Shown one piece after another: positions 16,933 through 25,890 of a DNA stretch of 64,000 nucleotides (position 1 is the first letter of the stretch; each line of letters begins with the position of its first letter). This DNA comes from Gimibacter soli. Lineage in GTDB: Bacteria > Pseudomonadota > Alphaproteobacteria > Sphingomonadales > Kordiimonadaceae. The notes beneath the pieces are model-generated. The model had not been told where the DNA came from. It saw nothing but the letters and a program-made list of their open reading frames with translations, and did no database searches. The stretch covers positions 1,054,001 through 1,118,000 of the forward strand of contig NZ_CP116805.1 of the NCBI RefSeq assembly GCF_028463845.1, given 5' to 3'. Made by a program: the position numbers and the translations under genes.

Positions 16933-19758
16933 ATGAAAAGCCTGAAAACGCTCCTTCTGGGCGCCGTTGCGCTATCGGCACTCGCCGCCTGCCAACCCGC
17001 CGCCAACAACGATAATGCCACGGCGGACAAGCCGTCGTCCGAAAGCGCGGCACCTGCCGGTTCGCTGTCGGGCATGAAGGTTGATATCCCGTACGAGAAA
17101 TTCACGCTGCCGAACGGCCTGACCGTGATCGTGCATGAAGACCGCAAGGCGCCCATCGTTTCGGTCGGCGTCTGGTATCATGTGGGCTCGAAGGATGAAC
17201 CTGCCGGTAAAACCGGCTTTGCGCACCTTTTCGAACATATCATGTTCAACGGCTCGGAAAACTTCGACGGCGAGGTTTTCGTGCCGCTCGAAAGCATCGG
17301 CGGCAAGGACCTGAACGGCACCACCTGGTTCGACCGCACCAACTATTTCGAAACGGTGCCGACCCCGGCGCTTGATGTAGCGCTGTTCCTCGAATCCGAC
17401 CGCATGGGCCACCTTCTGGGCGCCGTGACGCAGGAAAAGCTGACCAACCAGATCGGCGTCGTGCAGAACGAGAAACGCCAGGGTGATGCCCAGCCGTTCG
17501 GCAAGGTTGAATATGCCCAGCTTGAAGGCCTGTTCCCGCCCGGCCACCCCTACCGCCACTCCACCATCGGCTCGATGGAAGACCTGTCGAACGCCAGCCT
17601 TGATGACGTGAAGGCGTGGTTTGCCAAATATTACGGCGCCGCCAACACCGTGCTCGTGCTGTCGGGCGATATCGATGCCGCGACGGCCAAGCCGCTTGTC
17701 GAGAAATATTTCGGCGACATCGGCGCCGGTGAGCCGCTCACCAAGATGAAGTCGTTCGTCCCGGTGAAAGAAGCCAATCAGGTCGAGGAAATGATCGACC
17801 GCGTGCCGAACACCCGCATCTACCGTACGTGGGCGGTGCCGGGTCGCGGCGACCGCGATGCCTATCTCCTTGATCTCGCCGCTGGCGTGCTGGCCGGTGG
17901 CAAGAACAGTCGCCTCTATCAGGAACTGGTGTACAAGAGCCAGCTTGCCGCCAACGTTTCGGCGCATATGCAGCCCTTCGAAATCACCAGCCTGTTCGAA
18001 ATCCAGGTCGATATGAAGCCGGGCGCCAGCCCCGAGGATGTGGCCAAGGCCGAAGCGATCCTCGATGAGGTGATGACCGAGTATCTGAAGAACGGCCCGA
18101 AAGGCGAAGAGCTTTCCCGTGCGCAGACCGCCAGCATCGCCGGTACCGTGCGCGGGCTCGAAAGCATCGGCGGCTTCGGCGGCAAGGGTGTGGCGCTGGC
18201 CCAAGGCCAGCTTTACACCGGCAACCCGAACTTTGTTGCCACCATCGTTGACTGGCAGGCCAAGGCTGGTACGGCGGATGTTGCGAAAGCAAGCCGCGAC
18301 TGGATCGGCAAGGGCTATTACCAGCTGACCGTGAAGCCCTATGACACCAGCTTCCGGACGATTGCGACCGATCTGGACCGCAAGAAGGGCCTGCCCGAAG
18401 TTGGCGACATGCCGAGCCTGAAGCTGCCGGCAATCCAGCAGGCAACGCTCAAGAACGGCATGAAGCTCGTACTTGTCGAGCGTCACACCGTGCCGGTCGT
18501 CGAAGTTGCCTTGCAGTTCGATGCGGGCTATGCGGCGGACGCGGGCGCCAAGCTCGGCACCGCCAAATTCACCCTGTCGATGCTCGATGAAGGCACCGAA
18601 AGCAAATCCGCGCTTGAAGTGGCGGAAGAGGCTGAAAAGCTTGGCGCCGAGATCGGCTCGAGCTCCAACCTTGATGTCAGCCAGGTGCGCCTGTCGGCCC
18701 TGAAACCGAACCTTGATGCCTCGCTTGACCTGTTCGCCGATGTGGTGCGCCACCCGGCCTTCTCGGATGAGGAACTGGACCGCCTGCGCGGTCGCTGGCT
18801 CGCCGGGATTGCGCAGGAAAAGGCTGACCTGATGCCGATCGCCCTGCGCCTGCTGCCGGGCCTTGTTTACGGTGCCGACCATGCCTATTCGGTGCCCTAT
18901 TCGGGCTCGGGCACGGAAGATTCGATCAAGACGCTGACCCGTGACGATCTGGTGAATTTCCACCAGAACTGGCTGCGGCCCGATAATGCCACCGTCTTTG
19001 TTGTGGGGGATATCGGCTTCGATGAAGCCATCAAATCGGTCGAGAAGGCCTTTGGCGACTGGGCGGCACCTGCCGTGCCGAAGCCCGCTAAAAACCTTGG
19101 CGATGTGGCTGCGCCGACGGGCAACCGCGTGGTGATCATCGACAAGCCGGATAGCCCCTCGACGATGGTGGTGGCGGCCAAGCTGGTGCCAGGCACCGGG
19201 GCTGAGGATTCGCTCGTTCTCGATACCGCGAACGATATCCTCGGCGGCGAGTTCACGGCGCGCATCAACATGAATATCCGCGAGGACAAGGGCTGGTCCT
19301 ACTATGCCTATTCCTCCACGCTTGCCGCGCGCGGGGAACGCATGTGGATCGCCTATTCGCCGATCCAGACCGACAAGACGGTCGACGGCCTGAAGGAAAT
19401 GCTGAAGGAAGTCACCGATTACACGAGCAAACGTCCGGCTACCGAAGCCGAACTCGACAAGATGAAGGACACCCGCATCAATGCGCTGCCGGGTGCCATC
19501 GAAACGTCGGGCGATGTGATGGGTGACCTGCTGCAGAACGACCGCTTCGGTCGTCCGTACAATCACGCCGAAACGCTGAAGGAACGCTTCAGCAGCATGG
19601 ACCTTGAAACCATCCGCGCCGCTGCCGACACCTATCTGAAGCCCGAAGGGCTGACCTGGGTGCTGGTGGGTGACCGCGCCAAGATCGAAAAAGGCGTGCG
19701 TGAGCTCGGCCTCGGGGAAGTCAGCTTCCTCGATGTGGACGGTAATCCGGTCGAATAG
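16933..19758 (+). CDS. M16-family zinc peptidase, lipoprotein
   Basis: About 941 residues, two M16 halves. MKSLKTLLLGAVALSALAAC is a lipoprotein signal with the lipobox ending at Cys20, followed by a Ser/Ala/Pro-rich linker, so the enzyme sits on a membrane facing the periplasm. The inverted zinc motif HLFEH (His98, Glu101, His102 region, FAHLFEHIMFNGSE) lies in the first half. The second half (from about 500) has the M16 fold but no such motif (AKFTLSMLDEGTE), as in other two-domain members where only the first half is active. I chose ATG 16933; a GTG at 16921 is in frame. It follows mmsA on the same strand and precedes an S9 peptidase. Confidence 0.93.
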   Translation: MKSLKTLLLGAVALSALAACQPAANNDNATADKPSSESAAPAGSLSGMKVDIPYEKFTLPNGLTVIVHEDRKAPIVSVGVWYHVGSKDEPAGKTGFAHLFEHIMFNGSENFDGEVFVPLESIGGKDLNGTTWFDRTNYFETVPTPALDVALFLESDRMGHLLGAVTQEKLTNQIGVVQNEKRQGDAQPFGKVEYAQLEGLFPPGHPYRHSTIGSMEDLSNASLDDVKAWFAKYYGAANTVLVLSGDIDAATAKPLVEKYFGDIGAGEPLTKMKSFVPVKEANQVEEMIDRVPNTRIYRTWAVPGRGDRDAYLLDLAAGVLAGGKNSRLYQELVYKSQLAANVSAHMQPFEITSLFEIQVDMKPGASPEDVAKAEAILDEVMTEYLKNGPKGEELSRAQTASIAGTVRGLESIGGFGGKGVALAQGQLYTGNPNFVATIVDWQAKAGTADVAKASRDWIGKGYYQLTVKPYDTSFRTIATDLDRKKGLPEVGDMPSLKLPAIQQATLKNGMKLVLVERHTVPVVEVALQFDAGYAADAGAKLGTAKFTLSMLDEGTESKSALEVAEEAEKLGAEIGSSSNLDVSQVRLSALKPNLDASLDLFADVVRHPAFSDEELDRLRGRWLAGIAQEKADLMPIALRLLPGLVYGADHAYSVPYSGSGTEDSIKTLTRDDLVNFHQNWLRPDNATVFVVGDIGFDEAIKSVEKAFGDWAAPAVPKPAKNLGDVAAPTGNRVVIIDKPDSPSTMVVAAKLVPGTGAEDSLVLDTANDILGGEFTARINMNIREDKGWSYYAYSSTLAARGERMWIAYSPIQTDKTVDGLKEMLKEVTDYTSKRPATEAELDKMKDTRINALPGAIETSGDVMGDLLQNDRFGRPYNHAETLKERFSSMDLETIRAAADTYLKPEGLTWVLVGDRAKIEKGVRELGLGEVSFLDVDGNPVE

Positions 19759-19779
19759 GCCTGAAATATCTGCCTTTGG

Positions 19780-19805
19780 GCCGGCGGTACGCCGCCGGCT
19801 CTTTA
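19780..19805 (+). terminator. probable intrinsic terminator after M16 gene
   Basis: An 8-bp perfect stem, GCCGGCGG (19780-19787) with CCGCCGGC (19792-19799), loop TACG, followed by TCTTTAT. Confidence 0.65.
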
Positions 19806-19842
19806 TCATGGGAAACGGGTCCAGCGTGACCGGGGGATTGAT

Positions 19843-21777
19843 ATGAAGCAGGCATGGTTTGTGGGGATGATGCTGGCGCTTGCCGGCGGACAAGTGTGGG
19901 CGGACGATTGGCCCTATCCTGAGGATACACCCACCCCGGTACCGGTGAGCGTCGGTGTTGCCGGTGACTATCCAGCCGATATCAGCCGCTTCCTGATGGC
20001 GCGCGGCGCGCGCAGTGTGGCGCCCAACACCGATGGCAACGCTGTTGCCTATGTGTCTTCGGTGACCGGCGTGCCGCAAATCTGGATCGCGCCGACGGCG
20101 GGCGGCCAGCCGCACCAGCTGACCTTCGGCGGTGGCGTCACCTTCTTCCGCTGGCATCCGGATGGCATGCATCTTCTGTACGGCGCTGACAATAACGGCG
20201 ACGAGCGCGAGGCCTATTATATGATCAGCACGGACGGCAAGTCCGAACGGGTGATCCTGCCGGCCTCCGATGCCTATCGCGCATTCGGTGATTTCGACGG
20301 CGACGGCAAACGCATCGTCTATGCCTCCACCGAACGCACGGGGCGCGATTTTGATATCTATGTCGCCGACCTTGATACCGGTACGGCGAAGCTCGTGTAT
20401 CAGGCCGAGTTCGGCTTCATGCCGCAATCATGGCAGCCCGGCACCGATACGGTTGTGGTTGCCGAAACGCGTGGCGAGGACGCCGCTGACGTGCATCTCC
20501 TGAACGTGGCAACGGGCGAGATGAAGGCGCTTTACAAGCCGAAGGTCGCGGCGGCCTACACAGGCTTCAACTGGACACCCGATGGCAAGAAGCTTTACTT
20601 CGCTTCGAATGTCGACGGCGAATATGCGCAGGTGATGGTCTATGAGCCCGCCAGCGGCAAGACCGTGCCCTTCGCCCCGGCAGCAGCCAAGGGTGTCGAT
20701 GTCGACGAGGTCGCTATGTGCGGCGGTGGGCGTTACCTCGCCTGGACGACCAATGAAGGCGGCTACAGCAAACTTCATCTTTACGATTTCAAATATCAGC
20801 GCGCCGCGGGTGTGCCCTATCTGCCAGATGGCGTGATGTCGCTCAACTGGGCGCTCGGGCATCATTCAGCGCTCGCGATTACAGTGAACGGCCCGGCGAG
20901 CCCCGGCGACAGTTTCGTCTGGCGTGTCACGGATGGCAGCATGGACCGTGTGCTGACGCCCGATATGGCCGGGCTTGATGCCTCCCGCATGGTGCGGCCG
21001 GAAGCCATCTCCTTCAAGGCGCGCGATGGTGTCACTGTTCACGGGCTGCTCTATCTGCCGCAAGGTGTCGCGAAGCCGCCCGTTGTGGTGGACGTACATG
21101 GCGGCCCGACCGCGCAGGCGCGGCCCGAATGGGCGTCGGCAACCCAGTATCTCGTGGGGCGCGGTATCGCTGTCCTTGATATCAACGTGCGTGGCTCCAC
21201 CGGTTACGGCAAAACCTACACACGGCTCGACAATCAGGAAAAGCGGCTGGATAGCGTCCGCGACCTGGCCGATGCGGTGGCGTGGCTGAAGAAGGATGGC
21301 CGGGTGGATGGCACCCGTGCGGCGGTGATGGGCGGTTCCTACGGTGGCTATATGGTCAATGCCGTGATGGGGCTTTATCCGGGCACCTTCCGGGCCGGCG
21401 TTTCCATCGTTGGCGTATCCGACTGGGTCCGCGCGCTGGAGGAAGCAAGCCCCGGCCTCAAGGCCTCCGACCGTATCGAATACGGCGATATCCGCGAGAA
21501 GAAATGGCAGGATTTCTATGCCGTCAACTCGCCCATCAACACGGTCGGCAAGATCGAAGGCGCGATGATGTTCAGCCACGGCGTCAACGACCCGCGTGAT
21601 CCGGTCACCGAATCCGACCGGATGGTGAAGGCGCTGCGGGACAAGGGCCAGACGGTGGATTACCTGCGCTGGCCCGATGAAGGCCACAGCGTGCGGAAGC
21701 TGTCGAACCGGCTGATCATGTATCGCCGTGTCGCCCACTTCCTTGAAACGCAGCTGGGTGTGAAGGGTCAGGAGTAA
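19843..21777 (+). CDS. exported S9-family (prolyl oligopeptidase-type) peptidase
   Basis: A 644-residue exported peptidase. MKQAWFVGMMLALAGGQVWAD is a signal peptide. Residues about 50-370 form the beta-propeller region (repeats such as GGQPHQLTFGGGVTFFRWHPDG). The C-terminal alpha/beta hydrolase domain carries Ser499 in MGGSYGGYMV and His615 in WPDEGHSV; the Asp is likely in GVNDPRDPV. Such enzymes release dipeptides or act on acyl-peptides. It stands between the M16 gene and the valine genes; the acyl-CoA dehydrogenase starts only 9 nt after its stop, so they are probably co-transcribed. That links peptide digestion to branched-chain amino-acid use. Confidence 0.93.
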   Translation: MKQAWFVGMMLALAGGQVWADDWPYPEDTPTPVPVSVGVAGDYPADISRFLMARGARSVAPNTDGNAVAYVSSVTGVPQIWIAPTAGGQPHQLTFGGGVTFFRWHPDGMHLLYGADNNGDEREAYYMISTDGKSERVILPASDAYRAFGDFDGDGKRIVYASTERTGRDFDIYVADLDTGTAKLVYQAEFGFMPQSWQPGTDTVVVAETRGEDAADVHLLNVATGEMKALYKPKVAAAYTGFNWTPDGKKLYFASNVDGEYAQVMVYEPASGKTVPFAPAAAKGVDVDEVAMCGGGRYLAWTTNEGGYSKLHLYDFKYQRAAGVPYLPDGVMSLNWALGHHSALAITVNGPASPGDSFVWRVTDGSMDRVLTPDMAGLDASRMVRPEAISFKARDGVTVHGLLYLPQGVAKPPVVVDVHGGPTAQARPEWASATQYLVGRGIAVLDINVRGSTGYGKTYTRLDNQEKRLDSVRDLADAVAWLKKDGRVDGTRAAVMGGSYGGYMVNAVMGLYPGTFRAGVSIVGVSDWVRALEEASPGLKASDRIEYGDIREKKWQDFYAVNSPINTVGKIEGAMMFSHGVNDPRDPVTESDRMVKALRDKGQTVDYLRWPDEGHSVRKLSNRLIMYRRVAHFLETQLGVKGQE

Positions 21778-21786
21778 GAGGGACCG

Positions 21787-22926
21787 ATGAATTTCGAACT
21801 GACGGAAGACCAGCGCGCCATTCAGGATATGGCGGCCGCTTTCACGCGCGACCGGATCACCCCGTTCGCCGCTGAATGGGATGAAGCCAAAGTGTGGCCC
21901 GCCGACGTGGCGAAGGCCGCAGGCGAGCTTGGTTTCGGCGCCATTTATGTGGACGACGAGCATGGCGGCTGCGGGCTGACACGGCTTGAATCCGTGCTGG
22001 TGTTCGAACAGCTGTCGCAGGGCTGCCCGTCCACCGCCGCGATGATCTCGATCCATAATATGGCGACATGGATGATCGATACCTTCGGGAACGATGCGCA
22101 GCGCGCCCGTTTCGTGCCCTCCCTCGCGAGCCTTGAAAAGATGGCATCCTATTGCCTCACCGAACCCGGTGCGGGCTCGGATGCTGCGGCCCTTAAAACC
22201 AAGGCGGTGAAAGACGGGGACCATTATGTGCTCTCCGGCGCCAAGGCCTTTATCTCGGGCGGCGGGGCGAGCGACGTGTATGTCGTGATGGCCCGCACGG
22301 GCGAGGATGGCCCCAAGGGTATTTCCTGCTTCGTGGTCGAGAACGGCACACCGGGCCTTTCCTTTGGCGCGCAGGAAAAGAAGCTTGGCTGGCACAGCCA
22401 ACCGACGGCTGCCGTGATGTTTGACGATTGCCGTATTCCGGCTGAAAACCTGATCGGCGGCGAAGGCAGCGGCTTCCGGATCGCCATGCAGGGGCTGGAC
22501 GGCGGGCGGCTGAATATCGGCGCCTGTTCGCTTGGCGGTGCCACTCGCGCACTGAATGAAGCCATCGCCTATGTGAAGGAACGTCGCCAGTTCGGTCGCC
22601 CGATTGCCGATTTCCAGGCGCTGCAGTTCAAGCTCGCCGATATGGCGACCGAACTGGAAGCTGCCCGACTGCTCCTTTATGCCGCTGCCCAGAAGGTTTC
22701 CGCGAAGGCTCCGGACGCCACGATGGCGGCGGCGATGGCGAAACGGCTGGCGACCGATACCGGCTTTGACGTTTGCAACGCCGCCCTCCAGCTGCATGGC
22801 GGCTATGGCTATCTGATGGATTATCCGATCGAGCGCCTGCTGCGCGACCTGCGCGTCCACCAGATTCTTGAAGGCACCAACGAAATCATGCGCGTTGTCA
22901 TTTCCCGCGCGCTTCTGAAGGACTGA
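21787..22926 (+). CDS. acyl-CoA dehydrogenase, probable isobutyryl-CoA dehydrogenase
   Basis: A 379-residue FAD-dependent acyl-CoA dehydrogenase. The family pattern is intact: YCLTEPGAGSDAAALKTKA (about 119-137) binds FAD/substrate, and LEGTNEIMR near the end places the likely catalytic Glu at 362. By neighbours (3-hydroxyisobutyryl-CoA hydrolase and mmsB directly after, mmsA before) the natural substrate is probably isobutyryl-CoA from valine, giving methacrylyl-CoA. Substrate cannot be proved from sequence; 2-methylbutyryl-CoA is an alternative. Starts 9 nt after the S9 peptidase stop. Confidence 0.88.
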   Translation: MNFELTEDQRAIQDMAAAFTRDRITPFAAEWDEAKVWPADVAKAAGELGFGAIYVDDEHGGCGLTRLESVLVFEQLSQGCPSTAAMISIHNMATWMIDTFGNDAQRARFVPSLASLEKMASYCLTEPGAGSDAAALKTKAVKDGDHYVLSGAKAFISGGGASDVYVVMARTGEDGPKGISCFVVENGTPGLSFGAQEKKLGWHSQPTAAVMFDDCRIPAENLIGGEGSGFRIAMQGLDGGRLNIGACSLGGATRALNEAIAYVKERRQFGRPIADFQALQFKLADMATELEAARLLLYAAAQKVSAKAPDATMAAAMAKRLATDTGFDVCNAALQLHGGYGYLMDYPIERLLRDLRVHQILEGTNEIMRVVISRALLKD

Positions 22927-22929
22927 TTG

Positions 22930-24000
22930 ATGACCACCGAACCTGAAGTCTTGTTTGAAATCAAAGGCGGGATCGGCCTCATCACGCTCAATCGCCCGAA
23001 GGCCCTGAACAGCCTGACGCAAGGTATGTGCAACGCCATCCGTGCCGGCCTGAAGGACTGGGAACGCGATCCCCGCGTCCATGCTGTCGTTGTGGTGGGT
23101 GCTGGCGAGAAAGCCTTCTGCGCCGGCGGCGATGTGGTCAAAGTGTCCACAAGCTACAAGGAAGGCACCGACGACTGGCGCGGTTTCTTCCATGACGAAT
23201 ATCTGATGAATGTCGCCATCGACGAATTCAAAAAGCCCTATGTCAGCCTTGTGGATGGCATCTGCATGGGCGGCGGGGTCGGCGTTTCCATCCCCGGCGA
23301 TTTCTGGGTCGCGACCGAAAAAACACTGTTTGCAATGCCCGAAACCGGCCTTGGCCTTATCCCGGATGTTGGCGGCGGCTGGTTCCTGCCGCGCCTGCCG
23401 GGTGAAGCGGGCATGTATCTGGCCCTCACCGGCGCACGCCTGAAGGCGGCAGACCTGTTCGCGCTTGGCATCGCCACGCATGTGGTGGCCTCTGCTGATG
23501 TGCCTGCCCTCGTGCAGGCGCTTGCAGACGCCGACATCCACTGCGGCAACTGCGTGAAAGGTGTGCTCGCCAAATTCCACAAGGAACCTGACCCGGCGCC
23601 GCTTGCCGCACACATGGACCAGATTGACGAGATTTTTGCGGGCTTCAGCGTCGAGGATATCATTGCGGGCCTCAAGGCCGATGGCGGCGAATGGGCCGTA
23701 AAAGAATATGACCTTTTGCTGACCAAATCACCCACCAGCATGAAAGTGACGTTCGAACAGCTGCGCCGGGGTGCGGCTGCCGAAACCTTCCGCGAAGTGA
23801 TGCTGATGGAATACCGGATCGTCACCCACATCCTCGCAGGCAACGATTTCCACGAAGGCGTGCGGGCTATCCTGATCGACAAGGACCAGAAGCCGGTCTG
23901 GTCACCCGCTACCCTCGCCGATGTCAGCGACAAGGCGGTGGCCGCCCATTTTGAACCCCTCGGCAGCGCGGCGGAACTTGATCTCGCCCGCCTTGGCTGA
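22930..24000 (+). CDS. 3-hydroxyisobutyryl-CoA hydrolase
   Basis: A 356-residue enoyl-CoA hydratase/isomerase-fold protein of the HIBCH group, which frees 3-hydroxyisobutyrate from its CoA ester in valine breakdown. MGGGVGVSIPGDFWVATEKT is the oxyanion-hole region, and the HIBCH signature is FAMPETGLGLIPDVGGGWF with the catalytic Glu in MPET and Asp in PDVGG. The length (enoyl-CoA hydratases are about 260) and the C-terminal extension support the hydrolase. It starts 3 nt after the acyl-CoA dehydrogenase stop (an in-frame TTG at 22927 is less likely). It shares an operon with the dehydrogenase before and mmsB after. Confidence 0.93.
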   Translation: MTTEPEVLFEIKGGIGLITLNRPKALNSLTQGMCNAIRAGLKDWERDPRVHAVVVVGAGEKAFCAGGDVVKVSTSYKEGTDDWRGFFHDEYLMNVAIDEFKKPYVSLVDGICMGGGVGVSIPGDFWVATEKTLFAMPETGLGLIPDVGGGWFLPRLPGEAGMYLALTGARLKAADLFALGIATHVVASADVPALVQALADADIHCGNCVKGVLAKFHKEPDPAPLAAHMDQIDEIFAGFSVEDIIAGLKADGGEWAVKEYDLLLTKSPTSMKVTFEQLRRGAAAETFREVMLMEYRIVTHILAGNDFHEGVRAILIDKDQKPVWSPATLADVSDKAVAAHFEPLGSAAELDLARLG

Positions 24001-24017
24001 AGGAACGGAGAAGAAGA

Positions 24018-24908
24018 ATGACAAAAATTGCTTTCATCGGGCTCGGCCATATGGGCCTGCCCATGTCCAGAAATCTCCTCAAAGCCAGCTTTGACGTAAC
24101 GGGCTTCGATCTTGTCGCCACGGCGGTCGCGTCCTTCGCGGAAGCAGGCGGCAAAACGGCAGGGGCTATTGCCGACGCGGTGAAGGACGCCGATGTTGTC
24201 CTCACCATGCTGCCGTCGGGCGCCATCGTGAAATCGGTTTACGAAGGCGAAGGTGGCGTATTCGCGCATGCCAAGGCTGGCGCGCTTCTTATCGACAGCT
24301 CGACCATCGATGTGGCAACCGCCCGCGAGGTTTCAGCGAAGGCTGTGGCCAAGGGCTTTGACATGGTCGATGCGCCTGTCTCGGGCGGTGTCGGCGGCGC
24401 GACGGCCGGCACGCTCGCCTTCATGGTCGGCGGTACGGCAGAAGCCTTCAAACGCGCCGAGCCGGTGCTGGCCCCCATGGGCAAGAAGATCGTGCATGCC
24501 GGGGCATCGGGCAACGGGCAGGCCGCCAAGATCTGCAACAACATGCTTCTGGCCATTTCGATGATCGGCACGTCCGAAGCCTTCAATCTTGGCCGCGCGC
24601 TCGGCCTTGATGATCAGGTCTTTTTCGATATTGCGTCGAACGCATCCGGTCAGTGCTGGTCGCTGACGAGCTATTGCCCTGTACCCGGTCCGGTGCCCGC
24701 GACTCCGGCCAATAATGACTATAAGCCCGGCTTTGCCACGGCCCTGATGCTGAAGGACCTGCGTCTGGCGATGGAAGCTGCAGGTGGGGCAGGTGCCAAC
24801 ACGCCGCTCGGAAAACTGTCAGCTGAAATATATACCGCCATGGACGCGGACGGCCATGGCGGTGTGGATTTCTCGGGCGTGATCAAGCATCTCGCCGGGA
24901 AGCTTTAA
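24018..24908 (+). CDS. mmsB: 3-hydroxyisobutyrate dehydrogenase
   Basis: It oxidises 3-hydroxyisobutyrate to methylmalonate semialdehyde with NAD+, feeding MmsA. 296 residues, matching the family. The N-terminal Rossmann domain opens with FIGLGHMGLPMSRNL, the substrate motif DAPVSGGVGGATAGTLAFM lies at about 118-136, and Lys171 in GQAAKICNNM is the catalytic lysine. The AAGGAACGGAGAAG upstream gives a good ribosome site. It closes the acyl-CoA dehydrogenase, hydrolase, mmsB run; the convergent LuxR gene ends only 4 nt away. Confidence 0.95.
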   Translation: MTKIAFIGLGHMGLPMSRNLLKASFDVTGFDLVATAVASFAEAGGKTAGAIADAVKDADVVLTMLPSGAIVKSVYEGEGGVFAHAKAGALLIDSSTIDVATAREVSAKAVAKGFDMVDAPVSGGVGGATAGTLAFMVGGTAEAFKRAEPVLAPMGKKIVHAGASGNGQAAKICNNMLLAISMIGTSEAFNLGRALGLDDQVFFDIASNASGQCWSLTSYCPVPGPVPATPANNDYKPGFATALMLKDLRLAMEAAGGAGANTPLGKLSAEIYTAMDADGHGGVDFSGVIKHLAGKL

Positions 24909-24912
24909 GGGA

Positions 24913-25626
24913 TCAGACGGCGCCTGCTGTCATCCAGCCGGTGGCGGGCTGCATGAAGCGCCCGTTATCCTGCCCCGTCGCACCATAACGGATCACCGCC
25001 TGCGTGCGGTTCGAAACGCCAAGCACCTTGAAGATCGCATGCATGTGCGCCTTCACGGTGCCTTCGGCGATATCGAGCCGGGCGGCAATTTCCTTGTTCG
25101 GCAGGCCGTCGGCCGCCATTGCCAGAATCTGCTTCTGGCGGAAGGACAGGCGGCCGAGATCGACCGTTTCTTCCTTCAGGCGGTAGCCGTTCGTACCGGT
25201 GCGGTGGCCGCGCATGGCGGCGCCCACGTCGGGGCGCGCCGGCTGTGTTGCCGTGTGGCCGATATGGTCGACCGGCAATTGCAGTGCCCGGCGGATCGTC
25301 TTGATGATCATGCCGACGGGGGCAGAGCGCGGCACGCTGAGGCCGGTGCCGGCGGTATCCAGCGGAATTTCCTGGCCTTCGGTGATGGTGACAAGGGCGG
25401 CATCCGGGTACAGGCGCCGCACCAGCTTGATAAAGTCGGCAGCGCCGCGGCCAAGGCTTGCCGGGCGGACAACGACCAGTGAAATGTTCGACGTGCCGGC
25501 AGCAGCAGTGACAAAGCTGTGCTCGGTGCCGACCTCGATGACACTTTCAAAAGTGGCGGAGGCCCGCACCACTTCTTTCAGGCTCAGTCGGTAAAGTTCT
25601 TCGCTATCAGCGATCAGGGCTTGCAT
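24913..25626 (-). CDS. LuxR/NarL-type regulator with degenerate receiver
   Basis: A 237-residue regulator with the layout of NarL-type response regulators. The C-terminal GerE helix-turn-helix is intact (about 163-218, LSFRQKQILAMAADGLPNKE then EGTVKAHMHAIFKVLG). The N-terminal about 120 residues start MQALIADSEELYR, like a receiver, but the segment where the phosphorylated Asp should lie reads NISLVVVRPASLGRG and has no acidic residue. So it probably responds to something other than phosphorylation. GAGGAA precedes the ATG at 25626. It is divergent from the M20/ast genes across 264 nt, and no sensor kinase is nearby. Confidence 0.85.
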   Translation of the reverse strand: MQALIADSEELYRLSLKEVVRASATFESVIEVGTEHSFVTAAAGTSNISLVVVRPASLGRGAADFIKLVRRLYPDAALVTITEGQEIPLDTAGTGLSVPRSAPVGMIIKTIRRALQLPVDHIGHTATQPARPDVGAAMRGHRTGTNGYRLKEETVDLGRLSFRQKQILAMAADGLPNKEIAARLDIAEGTVKAHMHAIFKVLGVSNRTQAVIRYGATGQDNGRFMQPATGWMTAGAV

Positions 25627-25723
25627 CGTTAATTCCTCGCTTTCGTGTTTGGTCCGGCGTTTTTGCCGGCCGCCCCGGGTGGGTCCCGGATGCGGTCCCG
25701 TGTCAGGCAACGAAAGTGTATCG

Positions 25724-25739
25724 GAAACCTTAGGGTTTC
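25724..25739. promoter_or_regulatory. inverted repeat between luxR-type gene and M20 gene
   Basis: GAAACC (25724-25729), TTAG, GGTTTC (25734-25739), a perfect 6-bp dyad in the divergent intergenic region. It may be an operator of the LuxR-type protein or a small hairpin. Confidence 0.35.
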
Positions 25740-25890
25740 TGCGGGGGATGCGATGAAATGTGCGAAGGGCGCGATGAACCGACGCTATAAGCCGTTTCGC
25801 GGGCACGGCTTGACCGGCACGCCGGCATAGTCTAGCGAGGAAGGGAGGCATCGGCGCCACTTCAAAGGCCCGATGCGGGAGAGGAATTTC

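Noticed and set aside
16972-20427. A very long open frame on the minus strand opposite the M16 and S9 peptidase genes (and similar ones at 176-1813, 20866-23613 and 25627-27024).
   Set aside because: They lie entirely opposite well-supported genes or extend upstream of a supported start, show no domain, and are the usual result of GC-rich codon bias; none has a convincing ribosome site.
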